Positions 8,834-17,900 of a stretch of DNA of 64,000 nucleotides are shown here, in pieces. The translations under genes were made by a program, and so were the position numbers. The DNA is from JAIYDQ01 sp034408855 (GTDB taxonomy: Bacteria > Planctomycetota > Planctomycetia > Pirellulales > Pirellulaceae): NCBI GenBank assembly GCA_034408855.1, contig JAWXCK010000303.1, positions 7,115 through 71,114 on the forward strand. The letters are read 5' to 3'. Within the stretch, counting starts at the first letter, position 1. Each line of letters begins with the position of its first letter. The notes under the pieces were generated by a model. It was given only the letters and a program-made list of their open reading frames with translations, had not been told where the DNA came from and searched no databases.

Positions 8834-9952
8834 ATGCACTCTACGACTTTTCCTCAAGAACAACCGACTCAGACAATCGGTGCTGATGGACGCTCAGGTA
8901 ACAATCACGAGTTGCTGGGGCGATATCAGAAGCTGATCGATGACCAGCGATTACAATGGACAACCTACCATCGCTTGGAGCGCATTTTGGGTAGTGGTGG
9001 GCAAGGAATCGTATTTCTTTCGCATCGACGCGGGGCGGACGGATTTGTTTTGCCGGTCGCGATGAAATTTTTCTCGCCGGAACGATTCAGCAGTCAAGCA
9101 GCCTACGAACAGGCGATGGCAAGGATCGGCGCCGTGGCATCCAAGGTGGCTCGGATTCAGCACGACGGGGTGCTCGATGTTCAAGACTTTGTCGACCGAA
9201 GTCGCGTCAGAATCATGGTGATGGAGTGGGTCGATGGCTACGATTTGCGCGAGTTGAGCGATCTCCGGCGTTTATCTCAAATTCGAGGCCGTGTAAGCTC
9301 GAAACGTTGGGAATATATCAACAGCGTCATTGTAACCACCGGTCCGAGTCAGTGCCGCTATAAAGCGGGGGTGGCCGTCGCAATCGTCCGAGATTGTCTG
9401 GCCGCCTTGGCAGCCATGCATCGCGAACGAGTCGTTCATAGCGACATTAAGCCATCCAATATAATGCTCAAGCGGACCGGACACGCTAAGCTGATCGATA
9501 TCGGATCGGCCTTTGACATGGAAAATCCGCCGCCATTACGGACATGCACTCCATCGTATGCTGCACCCGAAGTTCTTGAAAATGCGCCCATTTCACCCAA
9601 AAGCGATTTGGCATCCTTAGGCTATGTGCTCATCGAGCTGCTTTCGGGGCAACCTTGTTTCCCAGAGAGCGTTTCCTTGAAAGCCCTCTTAGAAGCGAAA
9701 CGAACTCTTCCGCAAAGGCTCCACGATTTACTACCCGACGAGGTAACACGCAACGATTTGCTGATGAATTTCTGTCGCGGCATGATCGCTCCCGACCCGA
9801 ATCGTCGCTTTCCAAGCGCCGAGGCAGCCGAGCTTCTCGAAGATGGTGCGGCTCGCTTTCATCGCCAATTGGTCCTCAGCAATTTAGCTAGCGAATACGA
9901 TAACGAGATTCGCGTCTGGCTTGAAGAGCTTATGCAGCTCGATCAAACTTAG
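8834..9952 (+). CDS. Ser/Thr protein kinase, variant catalytic loop
   Basis: A 372-residue soluble Hanks-type kinase. The glycine loop GSGGQG is at residues 53-58 and the ATP-binding lysine is in VAMKFF (residue 78). The catalytic loop reads VHSDIKPSN, so the usual HRD is HSD (202-204), and the metal-binding DFG is DIG (222-224). APE is present (244-246). Catalytic Asp, Lys and Asn are all kept, so activity is likely; replacement of the HRD arginine usually means activation-loop phosphorylation is not needed. An insertion of about 35 residues (RGRVSSKRWEYINSV, then PSQCRYKAG) lies before the catalytic loop. No transmembrane segment or extracellular domain is present. It is divergent from the Tad-like operon (238-bp shared upstream region) and precedes the pilus-like gene at 10129. 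Confidence 0.9.
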   Translation: MHSTTFPQEQPTQTIGADGRSGNNHELLGRYQKLIDDQRLQWTTYHRLERILGSGGQGIVFLSHRRGADGFVLPVAMKFFSPERFSSQAAYEQAMARIGAVASKVARIQHDGVLDVQDFVDRSRVRIMVMEWVDGYDLRELSDLRRLSQIRGRVSSKRWEYINSVIVTTGPSQCRYKAGVAVAIVRDCLAALAAMHRERVVHSDIKPSNIMLKRTGHAKLIDIGSAFDMENPPPLRTCTPSYAAPEVLENAPISPKSDLASLGYVLIELLSGQPCFPESVSLKALLEAKRTLPQRLHDLLPDEVTRNDLLMNFCRGMIAPDPNRRFPSAEAAELLEDGAARFHRQLVLSNLASEYDNEIRVWLEELMQLDQT

Positions 9953-10128
9953 AATCCACTCTCGATTTATCGTTCTATTCGTTACCTCTGGAAGAATCGT
10001 TAAACTCGGCACAATCCTCCATCCGATACTTTCCGTGAGAGATCATAGGGAAAGTGGACGCCTGATTCCAATTGGGCAATTCTCACCGTTGATCCTCATG
10101 TAGCTTCAATGCAAACAGGATGCGACCA

Positions 10129-11694
10129 ATGAACGAAAGCCCGAGTGCTCGACTCAAAAATGCACGCTGCAAAAGAAAACGACAGATTTATGCCGTTCTT
10201 TTGTTCGCCGCGTCGTTGGTTGAGATCAACAACGGAGCTTTGCGAGCTGAAAACTGGGCTATGCCAACGATCGGTTCGAAGACTGTCTGCGCGAAAAGTG
10301 CATCTTTCGTGAAGTTGATCGGTTTGAATGCTATCGAGCAAGCTACATCGAGTACGCCGCAAGTCTCATTGGACGCGCCGCAAGTCTCAGCGGTGGCGAC
10401 CCTTGTAGTCGAACACGGTAAGTGCTCGGAAGGATGTGCTGAAACTCCAAGTGTTCCGGCGCCGATCGGAACAGTGACCTTCAATTCTCCAACGTTCCTG
10501 AGCGTCCCCAATAGTACGGGAGTTGAAATACCGCCCACGTTGGCGCAAATCGAATCAGAAGTTCTATCGACGAGCGAGTCAAAAAAGGGTTCGGTTAAGA
10601 TCGAGATGAATTCGGTCGGCAGTGTTTCCTTGCCTCGCGTCGTCATACCGGAAAAAAACGTCGAAGCGCAAGATGCTGTTCTGAACGCGTTAGCGGCAAT
10701 CCAACAGTCCGTGAATACGCCGGCGGTACTGGTTGGCGAGATCAAGACCAGTCTGGTCGAAGAGTCGAAAATCGCGAAAGTCGACGAGCCTGCAAAAGCC
10801 GATGACTCACGGGCACCGAATGTTGTGCGAATTCCAAGCATGACCTTGGCTCGAAAAGAAACTGAGGCTAGCCAGATAACCACTGAGCCGACGGCGCTAG
10901 CCGCGGTCTCTTCCCGCGAGCACACTCCAACGAAAACGGCCGAGGCTAGCGCCGACGGCTCACCTTTAGAGGTCGTTTCATCAGATGCAGTTTCATCAGG
11001 CGCAGTAACGCCTGCTCCGGTCGACGCGATCGCAGATCATTCGCCTATCGTCGATCGAGAGTCAACACGCTTCTCGCCGAAGGTTGTCGCCATTGCTGTT
11101 TCCACCACAAGCGATGCGAGTCGATACCGAAACAATGTCGAAGTAGAAAACCATAAAGTCGTCGAAAAAGTCATCGAACCAGAGTCTCAAACTCAGAATG
11201 CTGATTTGCCTTCGACCGGTCGAGCATCCGACGAAGGTCCGATGGCAGTTCATGTGACCTACCGAAATACTCGAAACGTCAATATGGACGGATCGATCGA
11301 AAAAATTGCAATCGAGGACGAATCGATTTGCAAAGCGATGGTATACGAGTCGGATGGAATCATGTTGTTGGGCATTGGATGCGGTACAACACGACTTCGG
11401 GTCTGGATGACATCTGAGGCGAATCGACGCAACCCTCCTCGGTTGATCGATATCACCGTCAGCGAAGCTTGGTCGGCACCGACGGTCAAACGAGCTACGA
11501 GCATCGAAGAGGCGATCAAGTCAATTGCTGAGCTTTATCCTACGTCACGAATAGCCATCAAGCCAACTGATAATGGTTCCATCACGGTATTTGGAATAAC
11601 GCGTTCCGAGGAGCAAGCGAAACAAATCGCATCGCTGGTTCGGAAGTTATTTCTTGTTCCCGTCCAGGATCGTATTGCCGTGCATTCAAATTAA
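10129..11694 (+). CDS. Secreted protein with pilus-formation N-domain and BON domain
   Basis: I place the start at 10129 because ACAGGA lies about nine bases upstream; an ATG at 10120 in the same frame is an alternative. The N-terminus is basic and then hydrophobic (QIYAVLLFAASLVEINNGALRA), a signal peptide. Residues about 45-365 are low-complexity, rich in Val, Ser, Glu and Ala. The C-terminal part has a T2SS/T3SS pilus-formation N-domain (RNVNMDGSIEKIAIEDES, later GTTRLRVWM), the domain found at the start of CpaC/RcpA secretins, followed by a BON-like domain (IEEAIKSIAELYP to the end). No secretin channel domain follows. The neighbouring Tad-like genes suggest it works in the same apparatus. 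Two inverted REP-like elements lie inside the coding region (10882-10963) and are translated. Confidence 0.8.
   Translation: MNESPSARLKNARCKRKRQIYAVLLFAASLVEINNGALRAENWAMPTIGSKTVCAKSASFVKLIGLNAIEQATSSTPQVSLDAPQVSAVATLVVEHGKCSEGCAETPSVPAPIGTVTFNSPTFLSVPNSTGVEIPPTLAQIESEVLSTSESKKGSVKIEMNSVGSVSLPRVVIPEKNVEAQDAVLNALAAIQQSVNTPAVLVGEIKTSLVEESKIAKVDEPAKADDSRAPNVVRIPSMTLARKETEASQITTEPTALAAVSSREHTPTKTAEASADGSPLEVVSSDAVSSGAVTPAPVDAIADHSPIVDRESTRFSPKVVAIAVSTTSDASRYRNNVEVENHKVVEKVIEPESQTQNADLPSTGRASDEGPMAVHVTYRNTRNVNMDGSIEKIAIEDESICKAMVYESDGIMLLGIGCGTTRLRVWMTSEANRRNPPRLIDITVSEAWSAPTVKRATSIEEAIKSIAELYPTSRIAIKPTDNGSITVFGITRSEEQAKQIASLVRKLFLVPVQDRIAVHSN
10882..10963. repeat. REP-like element A, inverted pair inside a gene
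   Basis: TGAGCCGACGGCGCTAGCCG at 10884 and GGCTAGCGCCGACGGCTCAC ending at 10963, about 40 bp apart and in opposite orientation. They lie in the low-complexity part of the pilus-like gene and are read as EPTALAAVS and EASADGSPL. Confidence 0.85.
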
Positions 11695-11815
11695 AAACTT
11701 CCATGTCAACGATTTTTAAGTAACATTTTTTCCGTCATCAAATCACTCCAAGTTTATTTCCCTGCAAACCACTACTGCTAATTACCCAGTGCTCAACGAT
11801 TAGGGAGCGGCCAAC

Positions 11816-13207
11816 ATGCGTCATTCAAAAAACATTCAGATCTTAGACTCGAACAGTGACGTTTTGCGATCCACCGTGAATCGTCGTCGCGGGTCCGTAT
11901 TCGCCACGGTTTTAGCGAGCTGTTTGTCGGCTGTTGTTAGCCAACCAGTAATGTCGCAATCGTATGCTCCGGCCGTGACGTCGGTGCTCGACGACACCGC
12001 TCAATACGGTTACTCGACATTCGAGACAGTCGCTCGGGGGACCGACCCCACCTATAACGCCTTGGCATCCGGACAAGGAGGCGTCATTAGTCGGCAGCTA
12101 TCAGACGGACAGATCCAATTGGGAAATACCGATGAAGGCACGATCATCAGCGTTTCAGAAGGCGAAGATCGAGTTACTGGCCAAGTACCGGCTGGTGATT
12201 TTATCTCGACCAATGCAAATCAGATGTTCGGATCGGGCTACTCGAATATGCAGAGTGAGTATGTTCCAAGTTCGCATGTCGGAGGTGGAAGTTCCTACAG
12301 TGGCTATGGATCCACCGGTTACGGCAACAGCAATCCTTGCTGTCCAGAAAACTGCCATTCATTCTATGTAAGCTATGATTCGATTTACATAAAGAAAAAG
12401 GCCGATCAATCGTTTAGTCTTTCGCAAGGTAGATTCCTCAGCGATTTCGATTTCGATTTCAGTCACCGCATTACCATTGGGCAGATGTTTGACTGTACCG
12501 ATGGAGTTGAAGCCGTCTTTACTGGGCCACTTCGATGGTCTCGGCAGCGAATCGATCAAAACAGTGCTGGTGGTCTCAATAGTATTCTCACAACCGGGTT
12601 CGGCTACACTCCGGATCAAATCGACACCTTTAATGGCTCGAATCGCCATATCCAACTAGAACAGATTTACATGCAAAGCTACGAATTGAATCGTCGCTGG
12701 TTTGCTTGGGATATCATGAGCACCTTGATTGGGATTCGCGGATTCAACTACAACGAATCGTACTTGTTTGATACCGTTGATTCCGATCTTAGCTTGGGAT
12801 ACTTGCGAACGAAAACGAGCAACTTCTTGCTTGGCGGGCAAGTCGGTGCGGATATCTACAAACCGTTTGGCCAGCGGCTCGCTTTAGGATCTTCTACTCG
12901 CGTTGGGATCTTCGCAAACTTCAACAAGGGAGAAACACTCCTGGTCAATGACGCCTCGTTCTTAATCAATACTCGCACCAGAGATACCGACGTGGCAGGA
13001 ATGATCGAGTACAAGGCATTGGCACGTTACCGAATTCTTCCTCACGTCATCGTAAGGGCTGGTTATGAAGCCTGGATACTTGCGGGAATTGCCACGGTAT
13101 CGGATCAACGCTATGTGCCGATTAATCCGAGCACCGGGCTGAACTATCGTGCTTCCGATATCGTCTTTTTCCATGGTGCAACCGGCGGTGTGGAAATCCA
13201 GTTCTAA
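11816..13207 (+). CDS. BBP7-type outer-membrane beta-barrel protein
   Basis: A 463-residue secreted protein. Residues 1-48 form a long signal peptide (RRRGSVFATVLASCLSAVVSQPVMSQS). A Ser/Gly/Tyr-rich linker with a Cys pair (PCCPENC) leads into about 300 residues of alternating polar and hydrophobic strands with aromatic ends, finishing GGVEIQF, a C-terminal Phe as expected for an outer-membrane barrel. The pattern fits the planctomycete BBP7 beta-barrel family (formerly DUF1551). GGGAGC lies ten bases before the ATG. It is separated from the upstream pilus-like gene by 121 bp. Its substrate or partner is unknown; a role as porin or as an anchor for the neighbouring apparatus is inference. Confidence 0.8.
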   Translation: MRHSKNIQILDSNSDVLRSTVNRRRGSVFATVLASCLSAVVSQPVMSQSYAPAVTSVLDDTAQYGYSTFETVARGTDPTYNALASGQGGVISRQLSDGQIQLGNTDEGTIISVSEGEDRVTGQVPAGDFISTNANQMFGSGYSNMQSEYVPSSHVGGGSSYSGYGSTGYGNSNPCCPENCHSFYVSYDSIYIKKKADQSFSLSQGRFLSDFDFDFSHRITIGQMFDCTDGVEAVFTGPLRWSRQRIDQNSAGGLNSILTTGFGYTPDQIDTFNGSNRHIQLEQIYMQSYELNRRWFAWDIMSTLIGIRGFNYNESYLFDTVDSDLSLGYLRTKTSNFLLGGQVGADIYKPFGQRLALGSSTRVGIFANFNKGETLLVNDASFLINTRTRDTDVAGMIEYKALARYRILPHVIVRAGYEAWILAGIATVSDQRYVPINPSTGLNYRASDIVFFHGATGGVEIQF

Positions 13208-13254
13208 TTTGCTAGTCCCAAATCTGGTTGGCGTTTGCTACAATCTGTGCCATC

Positions 13255-14286
13255 ATGTTATGGCGAGATTATCAAGGGCATCTAAAACAAAAAAAATGGT
13301 TTCAGCAGGCGATTCGTCAGAATCGCTTGGCCAGCACCTTTCTGATGGTGGGTCCCGATGGTTGCGGAAAGCGAACCTTCTCGCGTTTGATCGCCAAAGC
13401 CTTGCTTTGTCCCAATCGCGATTCAGGATCGCTTGATCCCTGCCAGTCGTGCGAAAGTTGCGTGCAGATTGACGCCGATACGCATCCCGATCTCTTGCAG
13501 GTTTGCAAACCGCCCGAAGCCTCTAGCCTGTCGATCGAATTGTTGGTCGGGTCGAGAGAGAACCGGCTGCGCGAAGGCTTGTGCTATGAACTGCACATGA
13601 AACCGTATCATGGCCAACGACGCATCGCGATCATCGACGACGCCGATACGATTCACGTTGAAGCCGCCAATAGTATGCTTAAGACGCTGGAAGAGCCACC
13701 GGTTGGGGCTGCTATTTTCTTAATCAGCTCGAACGAACAGCGCCAGCTTTCCACCATTCGTTCTCGCTCGCAAATCGTTCGCTTTCAAGGTCTTTCCAGC
13801 GATGTCATCTCGACGCTCTTGATTCGAAACGGATTGGTGGACAACAAAGCGACGGCTGATGCGATCGCCAAGTTAGCCGACGGTTCGTATGCTCGAGCTC
13901 AAGCCTTTCTCGACAATGATCTGCGAGAATTCCGCGCCGAAATTCGAGCGAAACTCGCGGAACGTCCGTTCGATTTTATTGCGATGTCCAAAGCGATTGT
14001 CGCCAACATTGAATCGGCAGGTAAAGAAGGCGCCCTTCGAAGAGCTCGATTGAAAACGATCTTTTCCATCGCGATCGAGTTCTATCGCTCTATTATCTAT
14101 CAACAAGCGGGGCACGTTCGATCGCTCTTCGATGGTGAAGAAGCAAAGCTTGGGCTGCCGATTTCAGTGGCCAATCGGGCTTTAGAGATATGCGTCGCAG
14201 CGCAAGGCGACGTCGATCGCAACGTTACACCTGCAGCGCTTCTAGAGTCGTGGTCGACGGAGCTTGCCGAGATCTGCCGCGCTTGA
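13255..14286 (+). CDS. holB: DNA polymerase III, delta-prime subunit
   Basis: The clamp-loader subunit that, with delta and DnaX, opens the sliding clamp for replication. I start at the ATG at 13255 (MLWRDYQGH); an in-frame TTG at 13228 would add nine hydrophobic residues that homologues lack. Visible landmarks: P-loop GPDGCGKRT (33-41), a four-cysteine zinc module (Cys52, 63, 66, 69), the Walker B region IAIIDDAD (about 124-131), MLKTLEEPP (141-149) and the sensor SRSQ. Compared with E. coli delta-prime, the P-loop here is well preserved, as in many non-enterobacterial homologues. Its 3' end overlaps the convergent VanZ-like gene by 62 bp. Confidence 0.9.
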   Translation: MLWRDYQGHLKQKKWFQQAIRQNRLASTFLMVGPDGCGKRTFSRLIAKALLCPNRDSGSLDPCQSCESCVQIDADTHPDLLQVCKPPEASSLSIELLVGSRENRLREGLCYELHMKPYHGQRRIAIIDDADTIHVEAANSMLKTLEEPPVGAAIFLISSNEQRQLSTIRSRSQIVRFQGLSSDVISTLLIRNGLVDNKATADAIAKLADGSYARAQAFLDNDLREFRAEIRAKLAERPFDFIAMSKAIVANIESAGKEGALRRARLKTIFSIAIEFYRSIIYQQAGHVRSLFDGEEAKLGLPISVANRALEICVAAQGDVDRNVTPAALLESWSTELAEICRA

Positions 14287-14653
14287 CGATTTGCCATCGA
14301 AGGATCGCATAAAACGTCAGACCGACAATCGCACCGCACGAGTCTGCAACCCAATCCATGATATCGGCTTGTCGACCGACCGGCGTCTGCGAGATCTCAT
14401 CCATAACGCCATACGAGATCGCCAAGAAGCCAGCCATAAGGATGTTCAATCGCTTGTGTTTCGGGACCGTCGGCAGCGCCCAGGCCAGCAAAAATGCCAA
14501 ACCCGCATAGGCCGTGAAATGCAGCAACTTATCGGAATAGCGGAACGAAACGACGACCGACTTCGGAAGGTGGGTTGCGATGAAAAGCAAACACCAATAG
14601 CCACACAGCAAAATGGTGGCTAGTCGAACGCCTCGAATCGTACTTTGAATCAT
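14225..14653 (-). CDS. VanZ-like membrane protein
   Basis: A 142-residue protein with four membrane helices and the VanZ-family signature: YSDKLLHFTAYAGLAFLL (first conserved block) and DEISQTPVGRQADIMDWVADSCGAIVG (second block with Glu, Gln and two Asp). VanZ itself is associated with glycopeptide tolerance, but most members are of unknown function. The last 21 codons overlap the last codons of holB on the other strand. It appears to be a single-gene unit; upstream there are 256 bp before the start I prefer for the next gene. Confidence 0.85.
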   Translation of the reverse strand: MIQSTIRGVRLATILLCGYWCLLFIATHLPKSVVVSFRYSDKLLHFTAYAGLAFLLAWALPTVPKHKRLNILMAGFLAISYGVMDEISQTPVGRQADIMDWVADSCGAIVGLTFYAILRWQIVKRGRSRQAPSTTTLEALQV

Positions 14654-14909
14654 TGTTTATAGCTCGGACTGTGGACGTGGAAACGGAGCGACCCGTTTTC
14701 GATTAGGACAAGCAACTAAGACAAGCAACTTCATTGAACAATCTATTACCTATTCGATAGCTAAAGAGTCTAGATCAGTTCTATCGCGGTATGTCATAAA
14801 GAATCGTCATTTGCGATCAGTTTTACAAATATTTCTAAGTCGTTATCAGTTCAGGGTACAATGGGCGACGAGTCGACATAGCGTTTTTTGTTTATCGAGG
14901 AGCTTGGTC

Positions 14910-17900
14910 TTGTTCACGGTGATTTATCGATCGTTTTGGCTCGTTGCCGTTTTGGCGGGTTTTGTAGGTACAGGCCAGCTTGCACTCTCGCAACGCCAGA
15001 GGCTCGACGTGGGACCGATCGCGATCGAATCGGTCAATGAAGTAATTCAAGCATGGTCCGTCGAGCGTCATCTTTTTATCAAAGGCGAGATTGGGGTCGG
15101 TACACAGCAGCTTGTCGTTTTACAGCATTGGCTTGCTGCGAACGGACCACACTGGACGATTGTCTTGTTGCAAAGTGCCTCAGGCGAGTCCTTTCAAGCC
15201 AGCGACGGTCGAACCTATTCCGACATGGACGCGGTCGAGCATGCACTCGGATATGGACTGAGCAATCGCACCGGTTTTGGCGCATTGGAACATTCCACTA
15301 CAAAGGAAAAAGACGGCGCGATATTTGTGCTGTTCCTTCGCGAACGGAAGTTTAGTTATTTTGCGTCCGATGCCCAGGATCGACGCGGGCTTGGACAGTC
15401 GCACTGGATCGGCGAGCTGGACCAACCGGCCTTTCGCGCGATGCGTTCGGGTGGTCGAATTATCGATGCCGTCAAAGACACCGTCCAATCGATCAACCGT
15501 CGACTCGATAACGCAATTCAAGCCGAAGCGAGCGCAGCAAGACGAGCAGCCGACGAGCAAAAACGCGGCATCGAATTCCTTAAAGCGGGGATAGAAACGA
15601 CACGCACTTCGATTCAAGATGTTGAAAAGAACGCTCAAGACATACTCGCCGCGCATCCTTCGGCAACCGGACCCCTCACCCAGCCAACTATCAAACAATG
15701 GAGAAGTGCGTTAGAGGAAATCGAATCGCAATTGACGCCCGAGTTCACCCGTGCCAATGAACAGAGCCTCGCCAAAGTCGCCGACGAGATCGCTCGCTTT
15801 CTGAACGCTTTCGCGTCTGCAGGAGACTTAACAGAGCAATCAGCAAAGCTGGAAAGCCGGATACTCGCGCTGAACAAAGACCCGAACGGCATCGCGAATC
15901 CTTTCATCGAGCAAACTCGAAAAATTCTCAGCGAAGCGAAATTGAAAGCTGACGACGGGCAGTTGGACGTCGCTAGTCTGATCGCTCAAGCGGAAGTACG
16001 ACTCAGTCAGGCAAACAATGCGATCGAGCAAGAGAATCAGCGGATTGCGGAGGTCAACCAAAAAATCGAGCAAGCACGGTTGCTTCGAATGTGGGTGTTG
16101 CGAACCGTGTATGCCATGTTAGGAATTCTTGCGGCCATATTGGCGAGTTTTTTAGGGTACCTAAATCGACAGCGTCGACCAGCAATGGTAGAAGCCAAAA
16201 AAATGTTTCTCGAACGCGAGCAATCGGTGCGAAAAGAAACCGATCATATCGATCAGCTCTTTCAGCGAAACCGAGAGATAATCGGCTCGCGTGAAAAAAT
16301 CGACGATCGCGGTTATACCGGTCGGACACGCATTGTGAGCGAAGCAGCACTGGAATCGGTCGACGATCTTTTTGTCATGTCCAAGGAAGTCAATCGTGTC
16401 ATGGAAGAAGCTCGCGATTGGATCTCTCCAAAGAATATTTTCGGCAAGCTGATAAATCTGATCAGTAGTTTCCGATACCAGCGCGGCGTAAACCATCTTA
16501 GCGGAACGCCGCTTCGATTTAGCAAACGCGGCGGGCTACCTTGGGTTCTTCGAGATCAAATTGCAGCAGCAGCCGACCAAGGCGAAACGGGCAAAGGCGA
16601 AACGGGCAAAGGCGAAACGGGCAAAGGCCAAACACGATCCGATGCGGAGCTGCCGGACGAGATTGCCATGACCTTCGAAGCGGTATTTCAAGCTTTTAAG
16701 CAACGCGGCGTGGAAGCACAAGCGTCGCTGACGACCATTGAGGACAGTCTATCCACCGTACATGAATCGCTCCAACAATTGCACGAAAAGCTCGAAGAGG
16801 CAACGCAACGAGAGTTACGACTGACGTTCGCCGCAAAGCAAGATGGATATTTTGGAATTCCAAAATTCGTCGAAATCTTGCTGCCGTCGATTCAAGAGGA
16901 CTTAGCATCTGCCGATCAACTTTCGACATTCGACGCGGTACAAGCATGTGAAGGTCCGATTCCGAATGCCGCACGAAAACTCACTGAGGCTGACCAACTG
17001 TCGAACGAGTTAGAAGCCACCCGTCGAGATATTTTTCCAAAACTTCGACAAACCGCCGAAGAACTGAAGGGATTTGGTTACGCATCGAATTGGATCGATT
17101 CGGCTTTGACCGCAATCGCCCATCGAGCTGACCAGCTTATCGAGCTGGCAGCCAAGCAATCGGTAGCGACCGAAATAAAAGAAGTCTCGGAAGTGATTGA
17201 GAATTTGAATAACAACGCATTGAGCTGCGTCGAGTTAGCCAAGGCGATACAAACGGAGCATCGACCCAGTCTTTCAACTTTGGAAGAAAACATTCGCAAG
17301 GCCCGTGCCGATTTGGGACAGGCCATGCAACTTCCGAGTGAATCGATGTTGCGAGAATTGGATTGTGATCCCGATGATAGCCTCGCTCAAGCCCGAGACA
17401 ACGTCGAAGCCGCTAAGACGATGCTGGTTCAAGGGCGATTCGAAGCAGCAGCCGCTGCCATCGATACGATGCGTTCGGAATTGAATCGTGCCGACGCGAT
17501 TTTGCGAGAATCCAAGACAGCCGTCGAGTCGTTTAACAAAGTTCGGCTATCGAATAGTCAGTCGTTGGAGAACCTTCGCGCCCGTTCAAGCCAGCTTTCT
17601 CAAGCCGTCGTTCGAGCCAAGCAAGCCTATGCGGCGGCCGCGTTGGTCATCCATTACTCGGAAGTCGTGTCGCCTCAAATTTCCATGCCGTCGCGCGGAA
17701 AGCTAGCGGCGGAAATCTCAAAGCAAGAACCTGCCGAGGAATCATCGAAGCCCTTCGATATCCTTCCGGGGGCAAGGCCGGCTGACGACTTGATCGACGA
17801 GACAGTATCCGCTGCTCAAGAAATCCAACGGCTGCTCGACCTTTCCGACGGCGAGCATCGTCAGGGGAGCGTATTGAAGTCGGCGAATCAATTGGAAGAA

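Noticed and set aside
14811..14909. Upstream TTG start of the coiled-coil gene
   Set aside because: No ribosome-binding site, and it would put 33 residues before a clean signal peptide that starts at 14910.
15180..15698. Minus-strand open frame of 172 codons
   Set aside because: Antisense shadow of the coiled-coil gene.
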